Shown: positions 35,294-45,785 of the stretch, one piece after another
How positions within the stretch are numbered: position 1 is the stretch's first letter
Layout: the number at the start of each line of letters is the position of its first letter
From: Podochytrium sp. JEL0797
Lineage: Eukaryota > Chytridiomycota > Chytridiomycetes > Chytridiales > Chytriomycetaceae
Length of the DNA stretch: 52,561 nt
Direction: 5' to 3'
Assembly: GCA_027596195.1 (NCBI GenBank)
Contig: JADGJG010000068.1
Coordinates: 1 to 52,561, forward strand
Position numbers and translations under genes: made by a program
Notes under the pieces: generated by a model
The model's input: only the letters and a program-made list of their open reading frames with translations
The model's database searches: none
What the model was told of the DNA's origin: nothing

Positions 35294-36831
35294 ATGCCCT
35301 CTGCCATTCTCCTTCTCGCCCTGACCCCGCTCATCCACGCACTCGCGCTCCCACTGACTCCATTCAAAGACCGCCACCCCAAATTTAACGTCCGAGACGC
35401 CTTCCACTTCCCCGTTTTCCCCTCCGAATTCCAAAAACGCGACAGCACCTCCGCAAATAATGTGTTTGGATACTACGGCGGGCCCGTTATCGCCAACATT
35501 GAAATCACACCCATATTTTACGGGCCCACCACCCAATACCAATCAGACCTGACAGAGTATTATTCCTTCCTCGCGAATTCCTCGTGGATGGACATTCTCT
35601 CTTCTTACAGCACACCCACCCAAAAAATCGGAAAAGGAAAGCTCATTGGATCATATGTGGAAACCAATGTATCCACTGCAGCGAAATGGACGGTGGATGA
35701 TTGGGCGTTACAGACGTATCTCGTGGGATTGGTTAAGAAGGGGGTCGTGGTACCGAACGCGAATTCATATTACCCCGTTCATTTTCCTCCGGGAGTGACG
35801 GTCACACAGACGGGGTGGGTTAGTTGTGTGGATTTTTGCGGGTATCATGGTGAGTTTGAGGATGCAGAGTTCGATACAAAAGGGATTCTGTCCTTTTTAA
35901 CCACTTCCCCACCCACGACAGGAACCGTCGACATTTCGAAGCTCAAAATACCCAACACACCGTACCTGTATTATGGTGTGATTCCAGACCAATCGCGCGA
36001 CTGTTATTCCGAATGCGGCGGGTCAAAAAGTGTTTTGTATAACTTGCAGACCATCTCGAGCCACGAGTTGGCCGAAAGCGTCGCGAACCCGGCGGTCGGG
36101 GTGGTCACGAAGCTCAAGGCCCCGATGTCTTGGTATAGTACTTCTCAAGGAGAAATTGGAGATATTTGCGACTTGCAGGAGGCCAAGGTATATATATCGC
36201 TTTTTTTATGTGAACGTCGTAAACTCGAAATCTGATTTGCACAATGCAAAATCAAAAGGCAACGAACGCGTCTGGGTACACTTTCATGGTGCAGAAGGTG
36301 TGGAGTAACAGTTTTGGTTGCATTGCGGTACTTCCTGTCACGAAGACCACTTCCACAAATCCGAGCAGCACTTCGACCACAACCAAAGCAGGACTCCTTC
36401 AAGTAGATGCGGCTCAAAAAGCAAGCAGCTTGGTAATGAAAACTAGCAGCAGTTCTATTTCAACTTCAAAGAGCACTTCCACGTCAACTTCCACAAAAAC
36501 GAGCAGCACTTCAACAACTTCAAAGAGCACTTCCACATCGACTTCCACAAAAACGAGTAGTACATCGACCACAACCAAAGCGGGGATCCTTCAAGTGGAT
36601 GCGGCTCCAAAAGCAAGTAGCTTTACAATGAAAACGAGCAGCCGTTCTGCTTCAACCTCAACGAACACCCCCCCTCTCCTTCCTCAAAAGAGCATCACTT
36701 TTACGACAACCAAAGTGGTGCCCATTCAAGCGGATGCGCTTCCAAAAACCAGTAGCTTGACAATGCAAAAGAACAGCAGTTCCACTTCAGGATTGACCAT
36801 GAAAACAGGAACATCGTCGATGAAAAAGTAG
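35294..36831 (+). CDS. Secreted EXORDIUM-like protein with Ser/Thr-rich tail, copy 2
   Basis: Paralog of the gene at 31.6 kb; 464 residues in three exons (35294-35849, 35922-36187, 36259-36831) with a signal peptide (SAILLLALTPLIHALA). After a propeptide-like stretch ending SEFQKR, a possible Kex2-type site, the domain gives FGYYGGPVIANIEITPIFYG, IGKGKLIGSYVETN, CVDFCGYHG, NTPYLYYGVIPDQ, SHELAESVANP and SWYSTSQGEIGDICD. It ends MVQKVWSNSFGCIAVLP. The tail has three imperfect units of about 60-70 residues that begin TTTKAG(L/I)LQVDA or TTTKVVPIQADA, separated by STSTSTKTSS blocks. Only three exons against five in copy 1, so introns were lost or gained since they split. Confidence 0.88.
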
Positions 36832-36946
36832 ACTCAGAAACGCGAAATAAACTTATTACTTTTTCAAAAAAAAATGTGATGTAATAGCGTCTGTTGCTGC
36901 ACAAGCACGACCAGCTTGCTCGGTCGCGAACCCCTAAAAAAAAGGT

Positions 36947-37291
36947 TGAATTGCTTTGTATCAAAATCCATCGCGTTGGGTGCTTCAGGATTGGAGGATA
37001 TGGAGCACCGACGACTTTTGCGCCTGACTCGTGTCCAGACATTTTAGGGCCTGATTGCGGCCTATATATACGTTTTATCGAAACCCAACACAATAGGCGG
37101 TGTCTTCAATTTGTTTAAGTACCAGTCGTGTAACACAAAGGCAAAGCACTGAATTAGCGTTTTTCCAGCATGCTAAACTGCTTTTTATCAAAATCTATCG
37201 CGCTGGGAGCGACAGAATCGGAGGATATGAAGAACCAAGGCCTTTTGCGCCTGACTCGTGTCCGGAAATCTTATTGCGGCCTGATTGCGCG
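36947..37291 (+). repeat. Direct repeat of about 117 bp, two diverged copies
   Basis: Copy 1 (36947-37062) and copy 2 (37174-37291) align along their whole length, sharing TATCAAAATC, ATCGCG, GGAGGATATG and TTTTGCGCCTGACTCGTGTC, and ending GCCTGATTGCG. Both lie between the EXORDIUM-like copy 2 and the PX gene. No target-site duplication or terminal inverted repeat is evident and no long open frame runs through them. Confidence 0.8.
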
Positions 37292-37414
37292 GAACCAAAG
37301 TTTCCCATGTTATTGAATCATTATTGAATCACACAAATTGAAAAGTAACTTGTGAACTTTTCTTCCTCACCCATTTTCAATCCATTTTTTTTCCCGAATA
37401 AACAGGGTTTGAAA

Positions 37415-39118
37415 ATGCTTGGACCGATCGAAGCGGCCCCAGCACCGGCAGCATTTGATGTGCAGACGTGGCTCACGACAGCTGGAAGTGTTTGCGAGGA
37501 GAGCAGCAGCGGCAGTAGCAGCAGCCGTGTGTCTAGTGAGGTACTTGAGGGACTCGGTGTTGGCTACTCTGCAACAGCAGAGTACGCAGGGCTGCGCAAG
37601 CACAACACGAGGTAGGAGACACTTTTAGAAAGAAAGCGGAAAGAGACGCTCTTGAGAACGCACTGCTAATAAGTGATTTTGAAAACAGTGCACGCATCGT
37701 CAAAACAGCCGCGCGCCTCAAACTGATTGGGACTGTTGCGCCCGCGCAGCCGCTCCAAACGGCGCCGCTTCCGCTGCCGCGTCCAAAGACACAGCGGCGC
37801 TCGCTGTCGTCGTCGCTCATGTCGCTGCTGCTTCCCAGCAACGCCAAGCTGAAACGACAACCCGCCATCCCCGCTTCTCCGCGCCGAATCCTCGCTAGAA
37901 CCCCGCCCCAGCATCGCATCATCGAAGAAGAAGAAGAAGACGAAGACGACTTTTCCTTTGACGACGACGCATTAAGCGACGATGCCCCGGCCTTCTTTGC
38001 ACAGAATCCGCTGTGGGAGGACAACGACCTTCTGCTGCAGCAGCACCAGCTGCAACAGCAGCGCACGGCCCCCGCCCTCCCTGCCTCTGCCCCGACTGTC
38101 AAAATCATCATTTCAGACGACTCGAGCGACGCTGACCCCGTCGACCCTTCGCACGACGTGTCCTCGGCGAATTCCGACATTCTTTATCACGACGACGAAG
38201 ACACGGAAGACGTTCTCGTGCGCAGAAAAACAAAGTCCCTCGTGGCCCGCATATCCACAATGTTCGAATCCTTTTTCCTGCCCGCCGCTGATCCCGATAT
38301 TATTACTCCACCTGCGTCATCAATTCAACCCACAAACACTATCCACGCCTCCGCTGCTGCCACCCGATCGTCGTCCATTGGGCCCGCAACTCCGATTCCG
38401 TCGGCATTTTATCGAAACGGCATTCACGTTACCGTCTCGGACCCGAAATTTGATGCCGAGAAGGGATGCATTTTGTATACCGTTACTGTCACTGTGAGTG
38501 TGTGCATGCTGTTCCCACGTGCGAGCGATTTTCGACTGGATCTGAGTTGAAAAGAAGGGCGTGAAACGCCGAACGCGTACACGCTTTTGTCATTGCGAAA
38601 CCCCACACCCCCCATTCCATATTCTGCAAAACCGAAGCGAGCCTTGTTACTCCCCCCCGCCCTTTTCTTGAAACGACACAGCCCGATATGAAATCTTTGC
38701 TGATACGCGTTTACAACCACCACCCCGCCTGACACGCACAAAAAAAAACAAATCACAGCTCCTGAGAATCAATATACCCAATATTGGAAACGACGAAACC
38801 GTGTCCATCGTTTTGGAAAAGCGGTATTCGGAATTTCGGCGACTTTTTTTGGCGCTCGTGAGTCATCCCCCCACCTTCTCCTTCCCCCCACTCGCCTTTT
38901 CACGTCTGCAAAAACAAAACTAGCGACGAAACTACTCAACCCAAATCCCCTCGTGGCCCGACTTCCCGCCCAAATCGTACTTCAAACGGTTTCACGCGTC
39001 CACCATCTCGCACCGCGTGTCTGCGTTTGCAAGCTTATCAACTTTTGTGATTCTGCATCCCGTGTTGTATAATTGTCCGCTGTTTTGTGCATTTTTGGAG
39101 TTGGGTGCTGGGCGGTAA
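37415..39118 (+). CDS. PX-domain protein (phosphoinositide binding)
   Basis: Protein of 431 residues in four exons: 37415-37611, 37689-38493, 38759-38857, 38924-39118; all junctions keep frame. The first 310 residues are disordered, with acidic runs (EEEEEDEDDFSFDDDA), a Gln stretch and Ser-rich parts. The PX domain is at the very C-terminus: GIHVTVSDPKF, LRINIPNIGNDETVSIVL, the core phosphoinositide motif EKRYSEFRRLF, the loop WPDFPPKSYFKRF and the last helix CPLFCAFLELG. Binding of PI3P-type lipids on endosomes is the family norm. It has no BAR, SH3 or other partner domain, so its cargo cannot be guessed. Start chosen at 37415; a Met at 37352 would add 21 residues. Confidence 0.83.
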
Positions 39119-39857
39119 CAAGGAAGCAGGGTGTTGTTATTTTTTTTTGGCGGGATTCTTTATATCTCTTTCGTATTTTTACCAAACGCCTATTTTTATA
39201 TTTAATATCGGTTTCTCATATGCTAGTTTTATGTAACGCGGACCCCCATGTTTCCCAAAGTGTGCCCATACGCACGTATTCAACGGTGGCGGTCCTCAGA
39301 CCCTCCATCGAGTCATCGACACACTTATTCACCCCTCTCCGTAGAACCCCATTTCACTATATATCTTTTTGACCTTATTTCGACTTACAAACGAGTGTGG
39401 AATCATGCCCGGAGTGGACCGGGAAAGGACGGGGCGATTGCGGGAAGATCACTTCCGAGGGATTGAGCTTGGAGATTAGTTAAAGGGAATAAGGTGATAT
39501 GGGTCCGGCGGGTTCCGTATTTGGTGGCACCTCTGTGGTTTTGGAGGTGAGTCAATGTGGATCGTATTTAACTCGTCGGCGCAAGGGGGGGGGGGGGGGG
39601 GCTGACTTGCACGGCCAAGGATCTCCGCGGTGATTCTTGCGGAACAGGATCAGAAAGAAGGTGGGAGAATGTAAGTGGGGCCGTTTTTTTTCTAATTTGG
39701 CGGTTTCGAGATTTTTGTTGAGGAAGGGAAATTACGTGATTATTTTCTATAATTTCAAATTTGATAGTAACTCCGAGTCGGGGGTTCAAACTGCTTATTC
39801 ACACGCTTTTCTATAAAAGGGACCACTTCCCTCAATAAATTATCCAAAAAAAAAAAC
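39119..39857. other. Intergenic; G run, one 24-codon frame, ETHE1 promoter
   Basis: Contains a 17-base G run at 39585-39601, and a small open frame at 39405-39479 (MPGVDRERTGRLREDHFRGI, 24 codons in all) with no support beyond its start and stop. The last 130 bp resemble the matching stretch upstream of the second ETHE1 gene, including TTCAAACTGCTTATTCAC and a TCACGTA-like word at 39733-39739 (minus strand). Confidence 0.5.
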
Positions 39858-40939
39858 ATGCTTCCCGCGACTGCTGCCAAATCGATGCCAATGCCGCTCA
39901 TTTTCCGCCAATTGTTTGCCGCCAATTCAAGCACCTTCACCTACCTCCTCGCCGACAAGGACCACCCCTCCGAAGCGCTTTTGATTGACCCCGTCGAAGA
40001 GTGCGCGGACAGAGACGCGAAACTGATGAGGGAGTTAGGACTCTCGCTCAAGTATGGGATCAACACGCATTGTCATGCTGGTGAGTTTCGGTTATGGTAG
40101 TGGTCTGCCAAGTGGCGGCCTTCGATACGATCACCCAATGCCGCTTGTAACTCCCCACGGCGATCATGCCACAATGCCCCTATCAACCCGTAACTTGCGG
40201 TTTGAGCTCGAGGACACTCAATATCAATGATGACTTGCCTATCCTATCGCCCACCCCGACTCGCTTCGAAACTAAAGATTATTCATCCACCCCTCGCCCG
40301 CGTTTTCGAACTCAAATTTCTTATTCATCACCATCATACCCATACACACATACAGACCACATTACCGGCACACACCTCCTCCACGACCACTTTCCCTCCA
40401 TGAAATCCGCCATCAGCGCATCCGCCGCGTCCAAGGCCGATATTCTCTTCACCGACTTGCACGTGTTCCAAATCGGCCGCTTTACGCTCGAGTGTCGCGC
40501 GACGCCGGGACATACGGATGGATGCACGTCGTTTGTGCTGATGGATGCGGGGTGTCAGCCTCTGGCTGCGTTTACGGGGGATGCGTTGTTGATTCGTGGA
40601 TGTGGGAGAACGGATTTCCAGGTAATTGGTTTTTTTACTCTTCTCCTTTCCCCTTTCCTCCTCTAATGCTTAGAAAACATATAGCAAGGAAGCCCGACTC
40701 AACTCTACAAATCCGTGCACGAACGCCTCTTTACGCTCCCAGACGCGGTGGCCGTGTACCCTGCTCATGATTACAAGGGGATGACGTCGAGTACGATTGG
40801 GGAGGAAAAGGCGCACAACCCGCGTCTCACAAAGACGGTGGATGAGTTTACTCTGATTATGGAGAATTTGGATTTGCCGAAACCCAAGATGATTGATGTG
40901 GCTGTGCCTGCGAATATGTTGAATGGGGTTCATGAGTGA
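39858..40939 (+). CDS. ETHE1: ETHE1-type persulfide dioxygenase, copy A
   Basis: Oxidises glutathione persulfide to sulfite in mitochondrial or cytosolic sulfide detoxification. Three exons (39858-40080, 40356-40621, 40685-40939), 247 residues, the normal length. The iron site motif is THCHADHITGT, split by intron 1 after the Ala codon. Further ETHE1-specific signatures are [33 protein letters not shown] and [18 protein letters not shown] with NPRL, which separate it from glyoxalase II. The N-terminus ([20 protein letters not shown]) could be a weak mitochondrial signal. All metal ligands look intact. It has a near-identical tandem copy at 42.3 kb and intron 1 of the two copies is still alignable. 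Confidence 0.93.
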
Positions 40940-41100
40940 AATTGTTTGGAAACCGCGAAAAAAATAATAAGAATTACCCCAACTTACCAACTTTTTTTTG
41001 TAAGTATACCTGATAGGAGGAAAAAATGACGATCCCGAAAAAAATATGCTGTATAAGGTGCACGAGCGAAATTTGTTTGGAAACGCGAAAAACAATATAG
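40926..41100 (+). repeat. Duplicated ETHE1 3' end
   Basis: The end of copy A and its 3' UTR (about 40926-40968, GAAATTGTTTGGAAACCGCG) recurs at about 41056-41100 as GAAATTTGTTTGGAAACGCG, with a matching GGTGCACGAG in place of GGTTCATGAG. A third, more diverged version is at the end of copy B (43425-43470). The middle one has no coding part left and looks like debris from an unequal tandem duplication. Confidence 0.75.
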
Positions 41101-41347
41101 TATTTACAAATTGGAAAGAGAGAGTCCCTTGTTGGATCTGGATTCTAATAATTATTCCGATATCCTTTTGAATAAAGATCCAGGAGGGAGGAGAGAGGGA
41201 AAATAGAAATATCTTAAGGGAATTCGAAATGGGATCAAATGTACCCCCACGAATGTCCTCCTGCTTTTTTATACGCTATTCAGATCATCTCTGCATGCGC
41301 GAAGCATCGAATTTCTTGCGTCTCGGAATCAACCGAATCGACCGAAA

Positions 41348-41710
41348 ATGCATGTCAAGATTCCTGCGGACTTGCAGGATGAGTATGTTGAGTTCATGCA
41401 TCCTTTCATCATGTCCAAGATGGGTGGTGGACAGCAAACTTCAAAGACGCCATGCGCTGGTATTGTGGCGGGCGCGTCCCTTGTTGATTTGGAACGCGCG
41501 CTTATGTTCCGTCTCGATTCGATCGATCCTGTGCATGCCCAAGCCGGAAACTCGTTCCCAAAACGATCAGCACCACAGGAAATGGAAGTGACGGAGAAGC
41601 ATGGGACCATCAAGAAGACTCGTTTGGATGAGGACGAGATTGAGGCTGCTGATGGGGGCGCGATTCTGGAACCGAACAAAGTAGATTTGGATTCCAATTC
41701 GTACGCGTAA
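41348..41710 (+). CDS. Possible 120-residue protein, unrecognised
   Basis: Open frame from an ATG at 41348, beginning MHVKIPADLQDEYVEFMHPF and rich in hydrophobic/charged patterns in its first half (IVAGASLVDLERALMFRLDS), then a polar, acidic tail ending DSNSYA. Its composition looks more protein-like than the shadows around it, and the antisense frame also stays open, which weakens this. It sits between the two ETHE1 copies and has no counterpart elsewhere in the window. It could be a small gene or the last exon of a longer one. Confidence 0.45.
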   Translation: MHVKIPADLQDEYVEFMHPFIMSKMGGGQQTSKTPCAGIVAGASLVDLERALMFRLDSIDPVHAQAGNSFPKRSAPQEMEVTEKHGTIKKTRLDEDEIEAADGGAILEPNKVDLDSNSYA

Positions 41711-42348
41711 TTTCTTTTCCTTTTCTTTGCATCCTCAAAAAACGCGAATGATTTGACTCCCCACCCTTTTTTCAGAATCCTTTTTAAGTCTTGACGCATG
41801 GCCAAATCCCCGTCACTCCAGCAACCGGTGCGCCGGATTCGTCTGTTCGCATTCCTTCCCATTTTGGGTCCGGGCTCAAGGGATGGTTGTGTTATCAGTT
41901 GCGCATGTGCTTGCCAGATGCTCAGTTAAAATTTTGAGAGAGTTTTGCTATATTTTTTCCTCCTCCTCCCCTAGTCTCCTCTTTCTATATCCTCTTTTTT
42001 TTGCGAGTTAATTCGAATTCGTAATGTTACCAAACGGTGGCACCTGTCAGAGGGGGGGGGGTATCAATACGAGGCGTTTTTCGCGGTTTCGTGGCGATTT
42101 GGGGAAGGAAACAGATGGCGACACACAATCACACTGTTATAAATGCGCAAACTTGTCCGCCGCATGGCTTGTGTCATTGTGTCCTAGGGAAAAGTGTTTT
42201 TCCCCCACGTGATGCTCTAATTCGATTTGAAATTAAATTCTCCTCTCTGATATACTACCTCTGACCATATTCAAACTGCTTATTCACTCAACATTATAAC
42301 AAAAAGGTAGCAAAAAAAAACGCTCAAAAAAATAATCCTCCAAAAAAC
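41711..42348. other. Intergenic: promoter of ETHE1 copy B
   Basis: No gene seen. Contains GGTGGCACCTGT near 42037 (compare GGTGGCACCTCT upstream of copy A at 39524), a G run of ten at 42052-42061, and AT-rich sequence up to the start codon. Confidence 0.55.
42206..42212 (-). promoter_or_regulatory. TCACGTG element upstream of ETHE1 copy B
   Basis: Perfect TCACGTG on the minus strand (CACGTGA on the plus), 137 bp upstream of the copy B start. This is the yeast Cbf1 core, which with Met4/Met28 controls sulfur genes, so it makes sense before a sulfur oxidase. Copy A has a one-base variant, TCACGTA, at 39733-39739, about 120 bp upstream. Function here is inferred; a 7-bp match can be chance. Confidence 0.35.
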
Positions 42349-43440
42349 ATGCTTCCCGCGACTGCTGCCAAATCGATGCCAATGCCGCTCATTTTCCGCC
42401 AACTGTTTGCTGCCAACTCGAGCACCTTCACCTACCTCCTCGCCGACAAGGACCACCCCTCCGATGCGCTTTTGATTGATCCCGTGGAAGAGTGCGTGGA
42501 CAGAGACGCGAAACTGATGAGGGAGTTGGGACTCTCGCTCAAGTACGGAATCAACACGCATTGTCATGCTGGTGAGTTTCGGTTATGGTGGTGGCCTGGG
42601 AAGTGGCGGCCTTCGATGCGGGTTAGCGAGATTTTCGCCCAGATGGACTCCCCGGTGATCATGCCCCTATCAACCCGTAACTTGCGGTTTGAACTCGAGG
42701 ACACTCAATATCAATGATGACTGCCTATCCTATCGCCTCCCATTCGCGCGTCGAACTCGAAAAACACCGGAGCATTATTCATCCCCCCTCCGCGTTTTCG
42801 AACTCAAAATTCTTATTCATCCCCCCTACCAAACTATCACACACACACACACACTCGCAGACCACATTACCGGCACACACCTCCTCCGCGCCCACTTCCC
42901 CGCCATGAAATCCGCCATCAGCGCCTCCGCCGCGTCCAAGGCCGATATCCTCTTTACCGACTTGCACGTGTTTCAAATCGGCCGTTTTAAGCTCGAGTGT
43001 CGCGCGACGCCGGGACATACTGATGGATGCACGTCGTTTGTGCTGATGGATGCGGGGGGTCAGCCTCTGGCTGCGTTTACGGGGGATACGCTGTTGATTC
43101 GTGGATGTGGGAGAACGGATTTCCAGGTATAGCGGAGGTGTGCTTGCCTGTATGAAAATGGCCGCTAATGATTCAAAAAATATAGCAAGGAAGCCCGACT
43201 CAACTCTACAAATCCGTGCACGAACGTCTCTTTACGCTCCCAGACGCGGTGGCCGTGTACCCTGCTCATGATTACAAGGGGATGACGTCGAGTACGATTG
43301 GGGAGGAAAAGGCGTATAACCCCCGTCTCACCAAGACGGTGGACGAGTTTGCTCTCATTATGGACAACTTGGATTTGCCCAAGCCAAAGATGATTGATGT
43401 GGCGGTGCCTGCGAATGTCCAGTGCGGTGTTCATGATTGA
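42349..43440 (+). CDS. ETHE1: ETHE1-type persulfide dioxygenase, copy B
   Basis: Tandem duplicate of the gene at 39.9 kb with the same three-exon layout (42349-42571, 42861-43126, 43186-43440) and the same 247 residues. By eye about 17 residues differ, e.g. A to V in EECADRD, HDHFPSM to RAHFPAM, T to K in GRFTLEC, C to G in DAGCQPL, and the last residues MLNGVHE to VQCGVHD. The motifs [24 protein letters not shown] and YPAHDYKG are unchanged, so both copies should be active. Intron 1 is 289 bp against 275 bp in copy A; long stretches are shared but it carries more indels than the exons, as expected under coding constraint. Confidence 0.93.
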
Positions 43441-43510
43441 ATTCGGTTTTGTGGAAACGCGAATAAAATGTTTATTTTCTTCTTTCATCTGCCTTTTATC
43501 GCGCTAATTC

Positions 43511-45785
43511 TTACCACCACTTTTTTTTATCACCATTCGTGCTGCCTCGCAAACTTGATGCGGACGAACTCCTTGAAATCCCTCCTCTCGACGGACTTTC
43601 CACAAACGACCCACTTCGTGACACGCCCAACATGTTCAACACCGAGATTCCTTTTTTCGAAGAGAGCGATGGATACTTCGAGGGATCATCTTCCTTCAAC
43701 GACCCATTCATAGAAATTATCTCCTCCCGGAAAACTGCGACCCCAAACGACCCTAACAGACCATCGTCCAACACAACCCCCTCCTCTTCCTCGCCAGCGG
43801 GTCCCTTCCGAACCCACCCCGTTTCATCAACCCCTGTCACCATCAAACCCATACTCACGATATCCACTTCCGTCCACAGCAGCTTACCCCAAGAGTCCCC
43901 ACACCCAACCACCACCGCCTCAGCCGCGTCGTATGCGGTAATATCCAAAACACATCGTTTCCCATTATCCTTCTTTCCCTCTTGCACCGCGGCTGCCACC
44001 ACCGACGGCGGTGAAGGCGGACATCCACGCTCCGAACCTGTTCCCGTCACCGCCTCTTCTCTATCCCGTGAGAAAGGCGCCATTCCCTCCCCAAACTCTC
44101 TCACAATCCAATCCACCATCTCATGCACGCCCAACATGCCCGGCAGAGGCGCGCGGTTTGCGAGACGGTGCAAGGCGGGGTAAACCGCGATACAAAAACG
44201 GAAGACGCATGCATCAAGACGCGTGATGGTGTATGTGTAGACGGGGAGGGAAACTTCGGGGCGGAGATGAAGGTGCGGGGTGCTTTTGTTTGAGTGGAGG
44301 GATTCGGTGTCGATGGAGTGGGACGTTGACGGGAGTGGGAGGGAGGCGGAGCGGTAGAGGGAGGAGGCGATGGAGGAGGCGTAGGATGAGAGGGTTGTTG
44401 GTTGAGTGGGTGGGAGTTTGGTGGTGGATGCTGGAGGGGAAGAATCGTTTGAAAAAGGCGGGATGAAAACAAAACAAAACAAGAATTTACCTCGTTGAAT
44501 CCCTGAATCGTCTCCATCCAGATTCACGCGCCCAAGACTCAAATCCACCTCCTCCTCGGAGTCATATCGGCCCATCACTTCAAGCATCTCTGTCAGGGAA
44601 TCGAAAAAACACTGCAACAGGTCCGCCATCTGAATGCACTCCCACAGCTCTTTCAGCACGACGGGCAAAAACTTGATGATGTGAACAATGAATCCAGTCA
44701 ACTCATCACTCCCGAGACAATCGATAAACATGTTCTTTTCCTGCAATCGGATGAGAAGACGCGCATATCGCGTGTTTCGATTGCGTTCGTCCGCTTCGGG
44801 AACGTCTCTGTAAGTGGAGTTCACATCCACACCCGCGTCAACCAACGCTTGGAGTACTGTGGATTCGTCCGCGGGGCCGCTGCTAATATTTCCGCCGAAC
44901 CCGCCGGGAGCAGGTGCAGCCCCCGCCCACAAACCGTGGATGACGCGTTCAATATCCACGCGGTCGTGCGGGGAGACTTTGTTTCGGAGGCTGCGGACTT
45001 CGGATTTGGTTTTGGAGATGGAGCAGACGACGCCAGCGAGGGATTGGAGAAGGGAGTGGAGACCACCGGGGGGTTTCCAGACAAAGATCCGGAGCAAGGT
45101 TTCCACAAATGGAACACTGTTTGAATTCATTGGAAAAGGTGCCGGTTTTGGGCATTAGGAGCAAAAAGAAGGGATGGCGGACGGGATTCTCAAGAACATA
45201 CGGGTTGATAAGTCTCAAACTCGTCACGATCAAAGTCAACGGCATTTTGGCCCACACCCTCCTTGCTTTGCCCCTCCAGTTCTCATCGTCCAAAATATTC
45301 TCAAACCCCACCGCGCACGCTTTGGACAAAAGCCGCGTCCATTCCTGCAACCCCTCCGGCAACTCATCTAATGACCTGGCATTCTTCATCATCGCAAACA
45401 GCTTGGGCCCATATGCCAACCCCCCCTCCCTCGTTGGCTGCAATTGTACCAACAAATCTGCACCGCAGCGTAGGAAATCGCGAAACACGCAGCTCAAATG
45501 GCGGTACCGAATTTCTTGAGTCAAATTGCGCTCCTTTGCGAAAGTAATTGCGTGGCTCGCATGGACTTCTTCACAGCTCGTCGCGTAAGTGGTGAAGCGG
45601 CCCGAATGCGTGGGGGTGGCGGCAAGTTGGCTGATAACGGCGTCCTTGAACTGTTGGAAAGTATGAGGTGGTTGGGGGACGCCGTCGATCGTGGGTGGGG
45701 GTGAGCATGTGGTAAAATGAGCAGCATCGGATGGGTCGTTATAACCGAACAGGAATATGGCGTAATAATGTTTCGCGAATCCCTA
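43511..45785 (-). CDS. Large cytosolic protein, possibly DUF3818/PX-associated type
   Basis: At least 690 residues in three or more exons. From the N-terminus: GFAKHYYAIFLFGY and TFQQFKDAVISQLAATP (from an acceptor near 45785), then LTQEIRYRHLSCVFRDFLRC, a helical stretch through MPLTLIVTSLRLINPYVLENP, then VETLLRIFVWKPPGGLHSLLQSLAGVV, then LQEKNMFIDCLGSDELTGFI and VLKELWECIQMADLLQCFFDSL. The C-terminal third is Ser/Pro-rich and disordered, ending GDKKKWW (stop at 43511). The FVWKPPGGLHSLLQ stretch faintly recalls DUF3818 of yeast PX-domain proteins such as YPR097W, but I see no PX domain and put this only as a guess. The first exon and the junction near 45150-45130 are not resolved. Confidence 0.6.

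Noticed and set aside
42349..43440. ETHE1 copy B as a pseudogene
   Set aside because: The frame, splice sites and all metal-binding motifs are intact.
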